Shown: positions 25,301 to 35,336, counted from the stretch's first letter. The stretch: DNA of 64,000 nucleotides from Aphrocallistes beatrix (GCA_963281255.1 OY725490.1:6882001-6946000), one strand, 5' to 3'. Notes: generated by a model from the sequence alone, not told the origin. Numbers and translations: made by a program.

Positions 25301-26916
25301 GGCTCTACTTGTCCATCTCTCTCAGGCAAAATCTCACCACATGAGGTCTCCATATGCACCTGTTCTGGCAGTTCAACCGCGGTTTCTATCACCTGCTCGA
25401 TCTGTTTTTCCAACGGCTTCTCTTTGGACGGGGAAATAGGCGAGTCTATGCTGACGTCAGAGAAAGATTGCGGAGGAGGCTCAGTGGGTACTTGGGTGGG
25501 TTCAGGGTCACAGTCGAGGGGAGGGGGCGCCATCTCTGGAGGGGAGGGTGCACTCTCATCCTGCTCACTGATGGTGCTGGGCTCCACTGTGGAGGACAGC
25601 TTTGGAATGAGTCTGAGTGTGATCCGAGGGGAGGGAGACTGTCTCCGGTCAGAGAGGGTGGGGGAGGAGGTGGAATTGAGCTGAGGCGAGTAGGATTCCG
25701 ATTGCGCGCTCACCTCAGAAATGGCAGAAAAGGCGGGAATGGAAGGGGCCACCGGATTGACGTAGCCGAGCATGACAGAAGTCCCCTGTTTCTTGCGCTG
25801 GAATGCGTTCGGAGAGGGACTGACAGGCGAGTCGGGGGATTCCGCAGTCACCTCTGGATCCATCAGGACAGGGCTTTTGATCAGAGGAAGGTTCGAATCT
25901 CCGGGGACAGGCTGCCCCGTCTTGTTCCGCTGGGGAGCTGTCTGGGCGAGGGGACTAGAGACGGGAATGGGGTACGAGTTCTGTCGGTAGAGTGGCTGAG
26001 GCAATCCGTTGTGGTTGGAGAAGCCGCTGTCATCCGAGGGGATGCCCCCCGTGAATACCCCCCCTGAGGCACTGGTCTCACTGGAGGGGAGGGGGTACAT
26101 CTGCTCGGGGTTAGAGAAGGTGTGCACGTGGCTGAACGAAGATTGCTCCTCGGAGAGGGCGGAGGGACTGCAGGAGTTGAGGTGGCCCATGAACTGAGAG
26201 GGGTCGCTCCCATGCTGTACGTCAGAATTGCTGGAGTCGGGGCGGGGGAAGGGGTTGCGGATCCCCTCGGTGAATCTGGGGTGCAGGCGTGGGAGCTCGT
26301 AGTCAGAGGAGGCACCCTGGTAGTAGGCGTGTCCGAACGGGCGGGGAGGGAGTTGCATGTCCAGGAGATCGTCCTGCACTGAGTAGGCGAAGGAGTGGCG
26401 CCCGTGGCCGTAGTAGGAGTGAGGGTAGTAGACGGAGTGGCGCTCAGGAGTACCGAACTCTGGCTCGCTTCTGAGAGGAAACTGGACAGATTCGGGGTAA
26501 ACCTGACTCCCTGGGAGCAGGGTAGAGCGGACAGATTCGCCAGCGATTGAACCGGATCCTGCTCCTCTGAGGAGGTGGTCGTTGTTGAAGAAGTCTACGT
26601 CTTGATCCCCCTCGAGTCTGGCGACCAGAATCTCTTTGTTGTCCAGCACATCCCTGATGATGTCATCTCCATCCAGTCTGTCCTTGGACAGATTCTCGAT
26701 GTGTTTCACATGAATGTCGTCTATATTCGGCGCCTTTTCTTCTCGATCCGAGTCAGAGCTCTGAGATGTCAAGTTCTTGTGCAGTCTCCGGAGCGCTTCG
26801 TCCTTCAGTCGGTTGATGGTCCACGTGTCCTGACAGGGAACCAGGATACGCACACCCTTGCTGTTCGGCTCCAGAAAGAAGCACACGGTAACACGGTATT
26901 TATCCAACGTATTCAT
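22375..26916 (-). CDS. PARD3: Partitioning-defective 3 (PAR-3) polarity scaffold
   Basis: One uninterrupted exon of 1513 aa. Residues 1-about 110 match the PAR-3 N-terminal oligomerisation domain (KYRVTVCFF, RILVPCQDTWTINRLKDEAL). Two PDZ domains follow. One at about 620-710 (VELVKGASGLGFGIKSRD, RVGDLLLEVNGTDVT) resembles PAR-3 PDZ2. One at about 835-925 (LTDAGTKGLGVSVRGKTR, GGAAYKDGRLKPNDQILSIN) is the diagnostic PDZ3. I find no counterpart of PDZ1; residues about 115-600 are Pro/Ser-rich and of low complexity. Residues about 1025-1240 hold seven repeated tyrosine motifs of the type E-x-I-Y-x-x-P. Near the C-terminus is a basic patch (KRGSFFGGLFKRKKK) that could bind membrane or aPKC. PAR-3 organises apical polarity with PAR-6/aPKC. 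ACTAG lies 3 nt before the ATG. Confidence 0.93.
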   Translation of the reverse strand: MNTLDKYRVTVCFFLEPNSKGVRILVPCQDTWTINRLKDEALRRLHKNLTSQSSDSDREEKAPNIDDIHVKHIENLSKDRLDGDDIIRDVLDNKEILVARLEGDQDVDFFNNDHLLRGAGSGSIAGESVRSTLLPGSQVYPESVQFPLRSEPEFGTPERHSVYYPHSYYGHGRHSFAYSVQDDLLDMQLPPRPFGHAYYQGASSDYELPRLHPRFTEGIRNPFPRPDSSNSDVQHGSDPSQFMGHLNSCSPSALSEEQSSFSHVHTFSNPEQMYPLPSSETSASGGVFTGGIPSDDSGFSNHNGLPQPLYRQNSYPIPVSSPLAQTAPQRNKTGQPVPGDSNLPLIKSPVLMDPEVTAESPDSPVSPSPNAFQRKKQGTSVMLGYVNPVAPSIPAFSAISEVSAQSESYSPQLNSTSSPTLSDRRQSPSPRITLRLIPKLSSTVEPSTISEQDESAPSPPEMAPPPLDCDPEPTQVPTEPPPQSFSDVSIDSPISPSKEKPLEKQIEQVIETAVELPEQVHMETSCGEILPERDGQVEPSPSLPQKRVKTSDSPPPSPPHNQLPTTPLTKSIHSVFPILNSESDNPELPSSRSAPAPPAEQPQGQEPVKAPSMVGVTREIGAIFMVELVKGASGLGFGIKSRDTAADGMTYPHFVSSIKTNGVAQTDGRLRVGDLLLEVNGTDVTLLTHVKCLDFMRRQRGSVQLKISRQAKLKSAGDPDGSSYAEVGIEEQTMDLVTPPVVENPPILENGPSSEEVKRVETIHFEKSIESLSASNTSLDKITPMTPQILPPEEVPEIRVPQSEGRLNTPVSSSQAFLKQVALTDKIVYTPRGKIVEPLDILLTDAGTKGLGVSVRGKTRIATNGKSQEGGIFVKEIVQGGAAYKDGRLKPNDQILSINGCVLIGQSNVDAMETLKQGQNLVAPGAPVIKLVIAKKSSVSSRHGKRANRNNPEHYARKLSIGSKNTAGIHYANTHLSNSIPSIYHPIRMEGLPKTEEVRVFSVLDAQPNLNSSQDKNSGSPPPDYESLVPEHIYDVLDSDKKQRQQKARKGVSPPLGDITRFRTTIHQSLDVPEEEHIYARPQRRQTEENIYVRPNKVLYGRLGSGARSISAENSLNRTPTYTEEIYAHPKMSKEELSKRKPDSIYEAPVMVKPKYGDGVFVRKPREHLYESVTEVLESRESEEDFQSVRSRPAVVSLYNNDPTNSIERNLTPTDYRHPGLTSGGKSLTLQKTPSGEHQSIYATGRSTPRGPRTVSNSRAVPHAPFSAIKRPASRSGRVQYPPPVDLSPYFTSVQQQLATTRQMSGGDIPEGVATSPPELYPATIVETSNGPTPLSTPRRPPPSVPSSTSPVDPASPNDVTFASEQDESLGPVEFRRDGQGRDEFSERHPFAKDAKQLITYKDRQYKLAETKLKAMQPQQLSESSTPFQDPEAEIREHPPLTGSHSTPENDKARERANASKRGSFFGGLFKRKKKETSNRNPRDTPSPILESMPPLPTDELSVITNMVPTDDD

Positions 26917-27447
26917 GTTCTAGTTGCAGCAATTATGCTCTATTGTAAAGGAATATGATGTTATTAGCTATATAGTCAGGATGGCAGTGACGCAATACAT
27001 TCTTTGGTCATATGTCGCATGTTCAACAGGCGACACAGTCCATATTCGTACATGGCTGCGTGATGAATGTAATTACAACTTTGGTAATAAATTCTTGGCT
27101 CTTCCTATTTGTAGCCAATACTATTAGAGTATCACATTACGCTAGCTAGGATAAACAACTGAAAAGTCTAGCAAAAAAAAGCATAGAATCTAGATTGAGC
27201 GCAGTAACAGTCTTTGCTGCTGTGTGTTGAGGTAGGAGCCTAGGCGAGTACCTACAGTATATCACACAAAGACGGCTCGGAACTAAATAAAGTAGAAAGT
27301 ACTTAGAATTTAAGAGGAGGCTACTGTCTCTCGAGCGCACTGATGCAATCTCTGTTGAGCAGCGATGGCAATGCGTGAGGTCATTGTACGTTGATAGGAT
27401 ATTTCGTTTAGAAACGGGAACAGCTCAAACCGGCTCCCAGCACACTC
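26917..27447. other. Intergenic region between UPF3 and PARD3
   Basis: 531 bp without a supported gene. It lies downstream of UPF3 and upstream of PARD3, which share orientation. Confidence 0.45.
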
Positions 27448-28881
27448 CTAGTAGTGTCTGTCTCCTCGAGAAGAGTAGTAGCGATTACTGTCCCAGTCCG
27501 CGTTCCTACCCCTGTCCTCTCGCCGCTTGGATCCCCTCCCCTCTCCCTCTGACGGGTACCAATCGTCATACCTGTCCCTCCTCTCGTACCCTCCCCTGTC
27601 ATACTCCCAGTCCCTGGTGTCTGAGCCGTACGCGCCTGAGTAGTATCCAGAGCTGTACTTCCCGCCTCTCCCGGACTTCTTGCCGCGTCTCGAGTGCGAG
27701 GAGTAGCCCCCTCGATCAGAGCTGTCGTAGTAGGCGACGGAGTGGTTGCTGTTGGCCTTGGCGTGCTTGCCGGCGTACTCCTTCCCTGCGTTCTGGGCGG
27801 GTTTGGGGTAGCTGTCGTAAGGAGAGGCACTCCTGCCCTCCGTATGCACGTGGGGAGGTACGCCCTTCTTACCGCCGTGTGACTTATCGGTCACGATTAT
27901 AACAGGACCCGCCTTGGGGTTCAGCTTCTGAGAACTGTCACTGCTGACTGGACCACGGACTGATGCAGAGGGACCTCTGAATGTCTTCCGGTCTTTAACT
28001 ACATAGAATTATAATTTTATTTGGTATCGATTTAGTATCAGAACAATATGGTCGCATACCACTCGTTGTGTAGGAGTTGAAGTCAGAATCTTTAGCGCCG
28101 CCAGGGGCCCTCTTCTTTATTATTTTAGGTTCAGAGCCGTACCCACCCCCTCTCCCCCCTCCCCCTGCACGCAGCTGCTTCTGCTCATGCTTCTGGATGA
28201 GGTGCTGAATCAGAGGAGTGGTCTGATGGCTGTCCTTACTCCTCTCCACTCCATTCCTCTCCTCGACCAGCTGTTTAGTCTACAAGAATGGCTTTAAGAT
28301 CCTTATTGATTTGACAATTAAAAACTTACGTTTCTATCCTCCAATGACTTGAGGAATGCTTTGTAGTCTTGATCTGAATCGATTGTACCCTCCTTGCTGT
28401 CTGATTTAACTGCATTTCGCTTGGGAACGCGATGGAAGGGTGCGAACTCTATCACCGGCCGGTAGATATGGCCTCCGCTTTTCAGAGGATATCCATCCAG
28501 CTTGCTACAGAAAGAACTCGCGTCCTCCTGTCGGGACAGGTTGATGTATGCGCGCGCGAATAGAGTGTCCTCTCGCGAGAAATCAGGGTCCCCGCGAGCT
28601 ATGTAGAAGTATGAGTGTTCCGGTAGAGGCGCTAAGAACTGTGCCAACTCATCCATGGTGATTTCCTGCGGCAACCTCCTGATGACGAGTTTCGAGTTCT
28701 TCATTTCTTTGATAGCTTTCTTGCGTCCCAACAGACTCATCATGCGGACTTCAGTGGGATTCTGAGTTTGCGGTTGAGAGAAAGGGGACTGGGACTTCAC
28801 AGGAGTGGAGATGGGACTGGATTGGACTTGTTCCTGTGTCGTACCTCCTCTACTGACAGACACGCTAGCGACTGCAGTCAT
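27448..28881 (-). CDS. UPF3: UPF3, nonsense-mediated mRNA decay factor
   Basis: Exons 28330-28881, 28060-28279 and 27448-27998, separated by 50- and 61-bp introns with consistent phases, encode 440 aa. Residues about 60-160 are the SMG4/UPF3 RNP-like domain: KLVIRRLPQEITMDELAQFL, FARAYINLSRQEDASSFCSK, then VIEFAPFHRVPKR, followed by DQDYKAFLKSLED. This domain binds UPF2. The rest is basic, Gly/Tyr/Arg-rich and probably disordered, with many RGG-like and GYY repeats. An exon-junction-complex binding motif is expected near the C-terminus but I cannot place it with certainty. CTCAG, with a pyrimidine-rich tract, lies 4 nt before the ATG. The archease stop is only 94 bp upstream. Confidence 0.93.
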
Positions 28882-28975
28882 GCTACTGAGAAGAACGAAT
28901 TAATTTTAAAAATCTAGTCTTATTCAGCATAAAATCAGTTGTAATTATCTCAAGAATGTGTGGGTGTATTTTGTA

Positions 28976-29509
28976 TCAAATATCTACAATGACATAACAA
29001 TCCCACTTCTTTCCATCAGGAGAGGAGAGTACTTGCATGTTGGAGTAGGTGATGGCTTTGACCTCCGACCCTTGCGGGTGTTTCGAAATATCAAACGTCT
29101 CTCCTGTTCCGATCGCTTTTATTTTAAAGTTTTTAACGTCGAATTCAGTTATTTCCACTGTCCTCGGTACGAAGAAGGGTTCGGCGCTGAAAAGGAATAG
29201 AAACTCGTCGAGGAAGTGGTACAACAGAGAAAGGAGATCGTGTCCCTCTGCGTTCACTTCCTGGGTCTCACTGGGCACCACGTACTCCAGTTCTGTCATG
29301 TATCCGAACATGGCGAGACAGGACTGCTCGAAGGCAGCGGCAGACGTAGGTCCCCACGAGTGGAGCTGGATGTCGGCGGTGTGGTCGAGGTACTCGTAGC
29401 CTGTGGGTGGGAGGGGCATGGGCGGGCCTGCCGCTCCGGAGAGCTGATGGTTCTTAGCTCTTACCTCCTCAGGTAGGTCACAAGGCGCTGAATATTCCTT
29501 GGAAGCCAT
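28976..29509 (-). CDS. ZBTB8OS: Archease, cofactor of the RTCB tRNA ligase
   Basis: A single exon encodes 177 aa. The archease fold signatures are present: YEYLDHTADIQLHSWG near residue 38, FEQSCLAMFGYMT, LLSLLYHFLDEFLFLFSAE, then SKHPQGSEVKAITYSNMQV and a C-terminal VIVDI. The Asp in DHTAD and the C-terminal Asp are the metal-binding residues in this family. Archease promotes guanylylation and turnover of the RTCB ligase, which joins tRNA exon halves and XBP1-type mRNA. The first ATG is at 29509. The nearest acceptor-like triplet (AATAG) is 21 nt upstream. It sits in tandem between UPF3 and NIPBL. Confidence 0.96.
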   Translation of the reverse strand: MASKEYSAPCDLPEEVRAKNHQLSGAAGPPMPLPPTGYEYLDHTADIQLHSWGPTSAAAFEQSCLAMFGYMTELEYVVPSETQEVNAEGHDLLSLLYHFLDEFLFLFSAEPFFVPRTVEITEFDVKNFKIKAIGTGETFDISKHPQGSEVKAITYSNMQVLSSPDGKKWDCYVIVDI

Positions 29510-29828
29510 CAACCAGTGGGATAGGGATAGCTATTAGACTTCAATGTACGTATACAATTACACAGTGATTTTGAGATAATATTAATTTAATAACTACATA
29601 GAGTATGACAGTTCAAATGAGTTTATTATATGGACAATAACATGGTCGATAAATACGTAAAATGTGCAGACAGATGCAAAAAAAAGTTTAAATTAGTGCG
29701 ATTAGCTTTCAAGCTACATTTCTCTAAAATGAATGCCTTGTCTCTGAATAAATCGAGTTAAAATGAACTGATTTGCAGATTTACTACTCTGTCACACCTC
29801 AATTATTCACAGGTGCACTGAGCTGAGA
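29510..29828. other. Short intergenic spacer, NIPBL 3' end to archease
   Basis: 319 bp of AT-rich sequence between two genes in the same orientation. No feature seen. Confidence 0.4.
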
Positions 29829-32800
29829 TTAAAATTCTTCGTTTGAAGAGCAACCAGGACTGTCACCAGACGACTCGAAATAATTCATCTTCTTCTTGCT
29901 TCGACACGAAGTTCTCTTCTCCATGGCATTCTGGTAGTTCGGCTGCTTCAACGTTTTGTTGGATTTACTCACCTTGGAAGATTTTTTCTTTGGAGCCTTC
30001 ATAGCTGCAGGAGACTCTTTCTCGCGAACAATCACCTTTTTAGTTAGCTGGTCTGTGCTGGCTGAGGGAAGTTCTGAAGGTTCGCTGTACTGCTCTGGAT
30101 GGTAGGTCTGGTGGGAGTGCTGGTAAGTGTCAGGGAGGCAATCCGCACCGTCAACTTCCAGCTGCTTGTAGATCTTGTAGAACTCCTGGAATCTGTGCAG
30201 CAGCTCAGCTCTGCTCCTTAGAAGCGGCTTGCCATCTTCACTCAGCTCGAGCGCTTCTATCACTTCCGTTGGCTCATAAGTTTGTGTTTGTGCTGTTACT
30301 TTTCGCGAGATAGGTTTATCATATGCTTTAGCTGGAGCATTAGGGGTGTATTCATGGCATTTCGACTCGGTCAGAGAGTAGAGAGATTTCAGATAAGCTG
30401 AGAGGTGTAGCAGAATAATAATCGCGTAAGAATGATAGACGCAAGTTGCTAACCGCGAATCATCGCAAGTCTGAGAGAGCAGAATCGCCTCCGTGTTTAG
30501 CATAGCTGACTCATCTAGCTGCTCGGTCTGCTGGGAAGAAGCCCACAGGCCCATGGACTCGCGAAAGGCGTCAATAAGCGCAGGTCCTGCCATGGACAGA
30601 TGCACTGAGATGTGGTGTATGACGAACAGTACTTCCCCCAGCAGGGAGTAGGAGAAGTTGGCGAGGTTGTCTGCGATGTAGAGTAAGAACGGGATGCCCT
30701 GCTTATCTATGTCATCAAAGGACCGGAACATCGCTAGGAGAAACGCCCTCCGCTGCTGTCTGTTGCTGTGGACCATGGAGTAGATAGCTCGCAGTCTACT
30801 CTCCGCGCCCTCCCTTCCCCTCACTAGCCCGCCGCCCGAGAGGAGCACTTCCAGGAAGTCGAAACTCCTCCGTATCCCGACCACGATCTGCGTGTGTAGC
30901 ATCAGCTTGTTCCCCTGATTCATCTCCTCCAGCAGCGACTCAGCCTTGACGGAGATGGCCTGGACGCTGTCCGTAGACATCGCGATGAGACAGGGGATAC
31001 AGGGGGCGGGGTAGATCAGGCCCTGGCGGAGGACCATGGACAACAAACAGGTGATATGGGAGCGGACACGAGGCTCTGGGGTGTAGAACGCGTCCAGCAC
31101 ACTCGGGAGGTACTTCTGTATCATCGTGCTGCTGAGAGTGGACTGCTTGTCTCCGATATCTTGGAGAGTGACTTCGTCTTTCTCGTCTCGCTTCCAGTCT
31201 TTGTCGGCGCGCTTCAACCTCTCCTCGTCCTCCTGGAGATGGCGCGTGAGGTTGGTGAGGACCTGACACTTCATGCCGACGCTGGAGCTCCTGAGGCAGT
31301 CCGAGTACAAGTCCACTGCCACGTCCTCGAGCATCAGACTGGGGTGTGCGAGGAAGAAGAAGCCCAGCCCCACCAGGCTCTTCTCCTGGCATTCTGGGAG
31401 AGTCAACAGCTTCGCGAAATATATCAGCTCTGAGAATACGCGCTTAGTGAGAGTAACCCCGTAATTTCTGTCTACGATCCTATCTATATCGAAGTATCGA
31501 CAGAGTAAGCCGAGGGTGAAGAGAGATCGGTTGATTCGGTTCATGACCTGCTTCATTTGAGGGTTCTGTCTGAGATTATTGGCAATGATAGCGTGGCTCA
31601 TCTCCAGAACATCGAAGAACTTCGAGAAGCAATCCTGTACGATCTTGAAGTTCTGTGTCACGTTGTTGACTAGGGCTGCCAGACAGGCTAGACTGGCTTC
31701 TACGATCATAGAACCCTTGTAAATAGACAGCTTCAAGAGGTGCTCTTCCGTGGAGGCGAGGAACTGGGGGCCTGGTTTATGGTTCGCGAGGAGGGGGAGG
31801 GCGTTTGAGAAGGCTTTCAGGAGGTGGGTCAGTCCGATCAGTTCTCCCTGAGTGGAGCAGTTGGAAGTTAGGTATGGCTGTAGAGCGGTGAGATGCGAGA
31901 CGAGGAGAGACCCGTCTATCTGCGAGAGCACGTGCAGAGTAGCGTACATGGGTATCATCTTAGCGAGGGACGCCCCCTGCTCATCCAGCTGTAGGACTGA
32001 CTCCATGAGAGAGTCTATTATTCGCCTACAAATCCCGATCTTCTGCTGGTCTAACTTGTTATCAGGCTTCAGCAATAGAGTGAACAGCTCCTGTACCATG
32101 TTAAACCCAGGCTCTTCTTCCAATTCAAACACGACGCTACTGATGCTCTGGGCTCGCCTCTTCTCCTCCTCCTTGTCCCCAGGAGAGAGGGGACCAAACC
32201 ACAAGTCTTGAAACATTCCAATTATCAGAGCCTGCACTGATTGCTCATCCTGGATCCTCATCACTAGCTTTACGCACAGATCCGTGTGTACAGAAGTTTC
32301 CATCTTGTGAATGGAGTCCCTCAGAATCCGTATGACGCGTTTCCTGACCGCTACACTCGTGTCTAGCATCCTGTCCGAGAGGATGTCATGGAACTCTGTC
32401 GCGAGCTCAGGTCTCTGCTGGAGAGAACGACCCACCAGATCGACCGTACTCTCTCGCACCATGGATGACATGTCACACATGCGCGTACGGATCCACACCT
32501 TCAGGTCCGAGGAGCCGATGAGGGTGGGGTCCACTGAGAGGACAGAAGTCAAGCTCTTCATGGCTCTTGTCCGGATCTGCACGTTCGTCTCATTAACCAT
32601 TCTCATCAGTTGGTTGAGGTAGAAAGAGAAGTTCTGTAGCAGGGGCAGCTGAGTGGTTAGGAAGCGGATGATGCAGGAGGCAGCAGGAGGCGTCACCTTG
32701 TACCCCAGCTTTGTAGCGGCCTTGAAAGGGTCTGAGTCTGTCAGTAGTCGGACGTAGAACTCCTTGAGGGCCTGATCCCTCGAGGCGGAGAGGCCGGGGC

Positions 32801-35336
32801 TCGTCAGCTGGTACTCGCTCAGTTCTGTGGATTTGTCCTTTTCAGCAGTGTTGGACAGTTCCTTCAGCCAGGAGGCTACCCAGAAGCTCGTCAGACCCGT
32901 GTCCTCCTCCCTCTCCCTCAGGTGCAGCAGGAGCAGGGCCGAGGAGAGCGCCTTGCACTCAAACTGAGAGTCTGCCTCTATCTCGAGGCACTCTTTCAGC
33001 TGCAGGGAGGAGAGGATCTTGCTCTTCACCTCCTCCGGTGCCTGTCTGATCAGCTTGGCTACGAGGGAGGTGTCGCTACTGGTGGGAGAGGATCCGTCCC
33101 CTTGGCTGCAGGACATCTGGCAGCGGCACTGAGAGATGATGGTGCCCACGTGCTCCAGAGCGGCGAGTCTCATCTGAAGGTCCGCCTGCTTGCTCGTGAA
33201 AGTGAAGAGGAAAAACCGACAGAGGATGCTGAGCAAGGTGTGAGACACGGGCCATTTCGGGAGTGGCAGTGTGGTTAGGAGGTCTTGTAAGAAGCTCTCA
33301 AAGATGGGACGGAAATCCACTTCAGCTTTGGAGGGAGCTGTGGAGTAACATTTCTTGAAGAGAGTGGAGAGGAAAGCCTGTCCAGTTTTTATCACCTCAT
33401 CCATACTCTCTAAGAGATGTGCGTCAATACTGCGGCCGTTGTATGCTGCATCCTCCGCATTGAAGTGAGATATTTCGCGAGGTGGAGCAGCAATGCTCTG
33501 AAGCAGCTGCATGACAAGGGCGGTGACCATCTGAATGCTCTTCTCCGGCGTTTCTTCGCAAGTCTCCCTCTTGTCCGACTGTGGCTCCAGGTAGTAGGTG
33601 CGGATGGCTCGCTTGCTACTTGGGAGCTTGGATAGGGATAGGAAAATCTCGTCGAAGATGAGGTCTCTGTGTTTGGGGTACTTGGAGAAAATGTTCCTGG
33701 CCAGTTTGAGAGCGGACAGCTGCAGAGTGGAGTTGTTCTCGACGAAGAAGGGCCTGAGTGCGAGGGAGGAGAGCAGCAGGACCAGGGTGTCGGTCAGGCT
33801 ACAGTTCCTGACCAGGACAGACATGGACTCCAGGAGCTCTGCCAGTTTATAGTACAGAGGGGTGAGGTCCCATTTCGCGAGGGAAAGGACCTTCTTAGTT
33901 TTCCCACCCCTCTGCTTACTCACCTTGCCGCCTACCTGTATGACGAACTCGGAGGGAGCTTCCTCTTCCTGCTCCAAGGGGGCGGATCTGTAGGAGGGGT
34001 CCATCTCAGGGTAGATGTTCGTCACGAGGTGGAAACGTGTGTGCTCCAACACAGATTCTAACACCTCTTCCACGACCATAGCCGGCCCCAGCCCGGATCC
34101 CCCCGACACGGCCAGGATAATCTGAGCGGCCTCAGTCGCTCTGCAAATCCGCTCGACGGATAGAGCCCTCCACTTCTTGCCCTCAGCTGGAGAGCCAGAG
34201 GACTTGGACACGGCGCCTAGGTCTATTCCCTGCGCGTCCGAGATGTGTCTCTGCATGCAGGAGAGAGCGGACAGCAAGTCCTCGGTGGGGAGGCGGGACA
34301 TTAGTCCGGCCCGTCCTAGTTTCCACGACTCGGTGCTGAGCTGCTCCAGTTGGCAGACCGGCAGCAGACACTCCCCCCTCAGGTCGTCCCCCATCAGCTG
34401 CCGCCTGAGTCCGGAGTACTTGGACTCCAGCTCCAGGAGCCTCTCAACTAGGATCTTGAAGTTGTGGAGCGCTTGCTCATTCACGAGCTCCTCGCTCTCC
34501 CTCGCATCTCGAACTTTGAACTCTGACTCGTAGCTTCTAGGCTTGCTCTTCTTCTTGCCTTTCGAGATCTTCGTGTCGCACTCCAAGGGGGTCACACCGC
34601 CTGTCTCCTTCTCACCTTGAGACAGGCTCTGCTCTAACTCAGTACGCGTGACCTTCAGGCGGCCTAAGGATATGTTGATATCTCGCAGGTCGGTTGGCTT
34701 GACACTGCTGGCAGGGGGGGTGGGAAGGTTTCCTTTCAGCGGGGCTATGTTCTCTATGTTGGATGGAGATTGGCGCTCCAGTTTGCACTCGGTCCCTTTT
34801 TGCTCGGTATTCTGAGAATGGTTCCGCTTCCTCCCGGGCTTTTTGTTCGAATTCACTTGTGGCTGTTCAGTAGGAGTGGCTGTGCGTATGGGAGAGGGAT
34901 TGTCCATGAGGGGAACAGGAGATTTCATCTGACGCTTGGCTGGCTTCGAGTCAGTCCCCGGTCTCTCTGTCTTCTTGGCGGACTCTTTCAACTTCTGAGG
35001 AGTGTTTTTCTGGATGTGGATGTGAGGCGAGAAGCAGCGTTCTGAGAGGATAGCGCGGATGAGCGGAGGGTCAGATGGGGAGGGGTCTGGGGGTGTTGTC
35101 GGGATGCCCAGTCCCGGTTTGAGTCGTATCCAGGAGGTGTCAGTGGCGCTGAGAGCCTGGGCAATGGAGTGAGAGAGGTGTGAAGACGGTTCTTGATAGC
35201 AGAGATCCGTTTTTAAATTATTCATCCCGTATGGGATGGACTTAGGCTGTACCATGGGCAGGTCTGCGAGGAGGTTCGTCACGGGAGATATGGCCCCCAT
35301 GGAAGGGAGGTACTGACAGTGGCTGTTGGATGTCAT
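29829..35336 (-). CDS. NIPBL: NIPBL/SCC2 cohesin loader
   Basis: One exon encodes 1835 aa, shorter than the roughly 2800 aa of vertebrate NIPBL because the disordered N-terminal region is reduced. The N-terminus (ISPVTNLLADLPMV) matches the MAU2/SCC4-binding segment. The HEAT-repeat hook is well conserved: RTRAMKSLTSVLSVDP, SMVRESTVDLVGR, LDTSVAVRKRVIRILRD, FQDLWFGPL, LQPYLTSNCSTQ, LVNNVTQNFKIVQDCF, LGLLCRYFD, QVLTNLTRHLQEDEERLKRA, NRQQRRAFLLAMFRSFDD, PFLLYIADNLANFSYSLL. NIPBL with MAU2 loads cohesin on chromatin and drives loop extrusion. The C-terminal 80 residues are Lys/Ser-rich. ATTAG lies 1 nt before the ATG. The first 242 bases of the gene are duplicated at 40009-40217. Confidence 0.95.
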   Translation of the reverse strand: MTSNSHCQYLPSMGAISPVTNLLADLPMVQPKSIPYGMNNLKTDLCYQEPSSHLSHSIAQALSATDTSWIRLKPGLGIPTTPPDPSPSDPPLIRAILSERCFSPHIHIQKNTPQKLKESAKKTERPGTDSKPAKRQMKSPVPLMDNPSPIRTATPTEQPQVNSNKKPGRKRNHSQNTEQKGTECKLERQSPSNIENIAPLKGNLPTPPASSVKPTDLRDINISLGRLKVTRTELEQSLSQGEKETGGVTPLECDTKISKGKKKSKPRSYESEFKVRDARESEELVNEQALHNFKILVERLLELESKYSGLRRQLMGDDLRGECLLPVCQLEQLSTESWKLGRAGLMSRLPTEDLLSALSCMQRHISDAQGIDLGAVSKSSGSPAEGKKWRALSVERICRATEAAQIILAVSGGSGLGPAMVVEEVLESVLEHTRFHLVTNIYPEMDPSYRSAPLEQEEEAPSEFVIQVGGKVSKQRGGKTKKVLSLAKWDLTPLYYKLAELLESMSVLVRNCSLTDTLVLLLSSLALRPFFVENNSTLQLSALKLARNIFSKYPKHRDLIFDEIFLSLSKLPSSKRAIRTYYLEPQSDKRETCEETPEKSIQMVTALVMQLLQSIAAPPREISHFNAEDAAYNGRSIDAHLLESMDEVIKTGQAFLSTLFKKCYSTAPSKAEVDFRPIFESFLQDLLTTLPLPKWPVSHTLLSILCRFFLFTFTSKQADLQMRLAALEHVGTIISQCRCQMSCSQGDGSSPTSSDTSLVAKLIRQAPEEVKSKILSSLQLKECLEIEADSQFECKALSSALLLLHLREREEDTGLTSFWVASWLKELSNTAEKDKSTELSEYQLTSPGLSASRDQALKEFYVRLLTDSDPFKAATKLGYKVTPPAASCIIRFLTTQLPLLQNFSFYLNQLMRMVNETNVQIRTRAMKSLTSVLSVDPTLIGSSDLKVWIRTRMCDMSSMVRESTVDLVGRSLQQRPELATEFHDILSDRMLDTSVAVRKRVIRILRDSIHKMETSVHTDLCVKLVMRIQDEQSVQALIIGMFQDLWFGPLSPGDKEEEKRRAQSISSVVFELEEEPGFNMVQELFTLLLKPDNKLDQQKIGICRRIIDSLMESVLQLDEQGASLAKMIPMYATLHVLSQIDGSLLVSHLTALQPYLTSNCSTQGELIGLTHLLKAFSNALPLLANHKPGPQFLASTEEHLLKLSIYKGSMIVEASLACLAALVNNVTQNFKIVQDCFSKFFDVLEMSHAIIANNLRQNPQMKQVMNRINRSLFTLGLLCRYFDIDRIVDRNYGVTLTKRVFSELIYFAKLLTLPECQEKSLVGLGFFFLAHPSLMLEDVAVDLYSDCLRSSSVGMKCQVLTNLTRHLQEDEERLKRADKDWKRDEKDEVTLQDIGDKQSTLSSTMIQKYLPSVLDAFYTPEPRVRSHITCLLSMVLRQGLIYPAPCIPCLIAMSTDSVQAISVKAESLLEEMNQGNKLMLHTQIVVGIRRSFDFLEVLLSGGGLVRGREGAESRLRAIYSMVHSNRQQRRAFLLAMFRSFDDIDKQGIPFLLYIADNLANFSYSLLGEVLFVIHHISVHLSMAGPALIDAFRESMGLWASSQQTEQLDESAMLNTEAILLSQTCDDSRLATCVYHSYAIIILLHLSAYLKSLYSLTESKCHEYTPNAPAKAYDKPISRKVTAQTQTYEPTEVIEALELSEDGKPLLRSRAELLHRFQEFYKIYKQLEVDGADCLPDTYQHSHQTYHPEQYSEPSELPSASTDQLTKKVIVREKESPAAMKAPKKKSSKVSKSNKTLKQPNYQNAMEKRTSCRSKKKMNYFESSGDSPGCSSNEEF

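Noticed and set aside
24958..26067. Long plus-strand ORFs opposite PARD3
   Set aside because: GC-rich coding DNA on the minus strand leaves open shadow frames; the translations are Gly/Arg-rich and meaningless.
29829..35336. Condensin-II subunit NCAPD3
   Set aside because: It is also a long HEAT-repeat protein, but the block order and the N-terminal MAU2-binding segment match NIPBL/SCC2.
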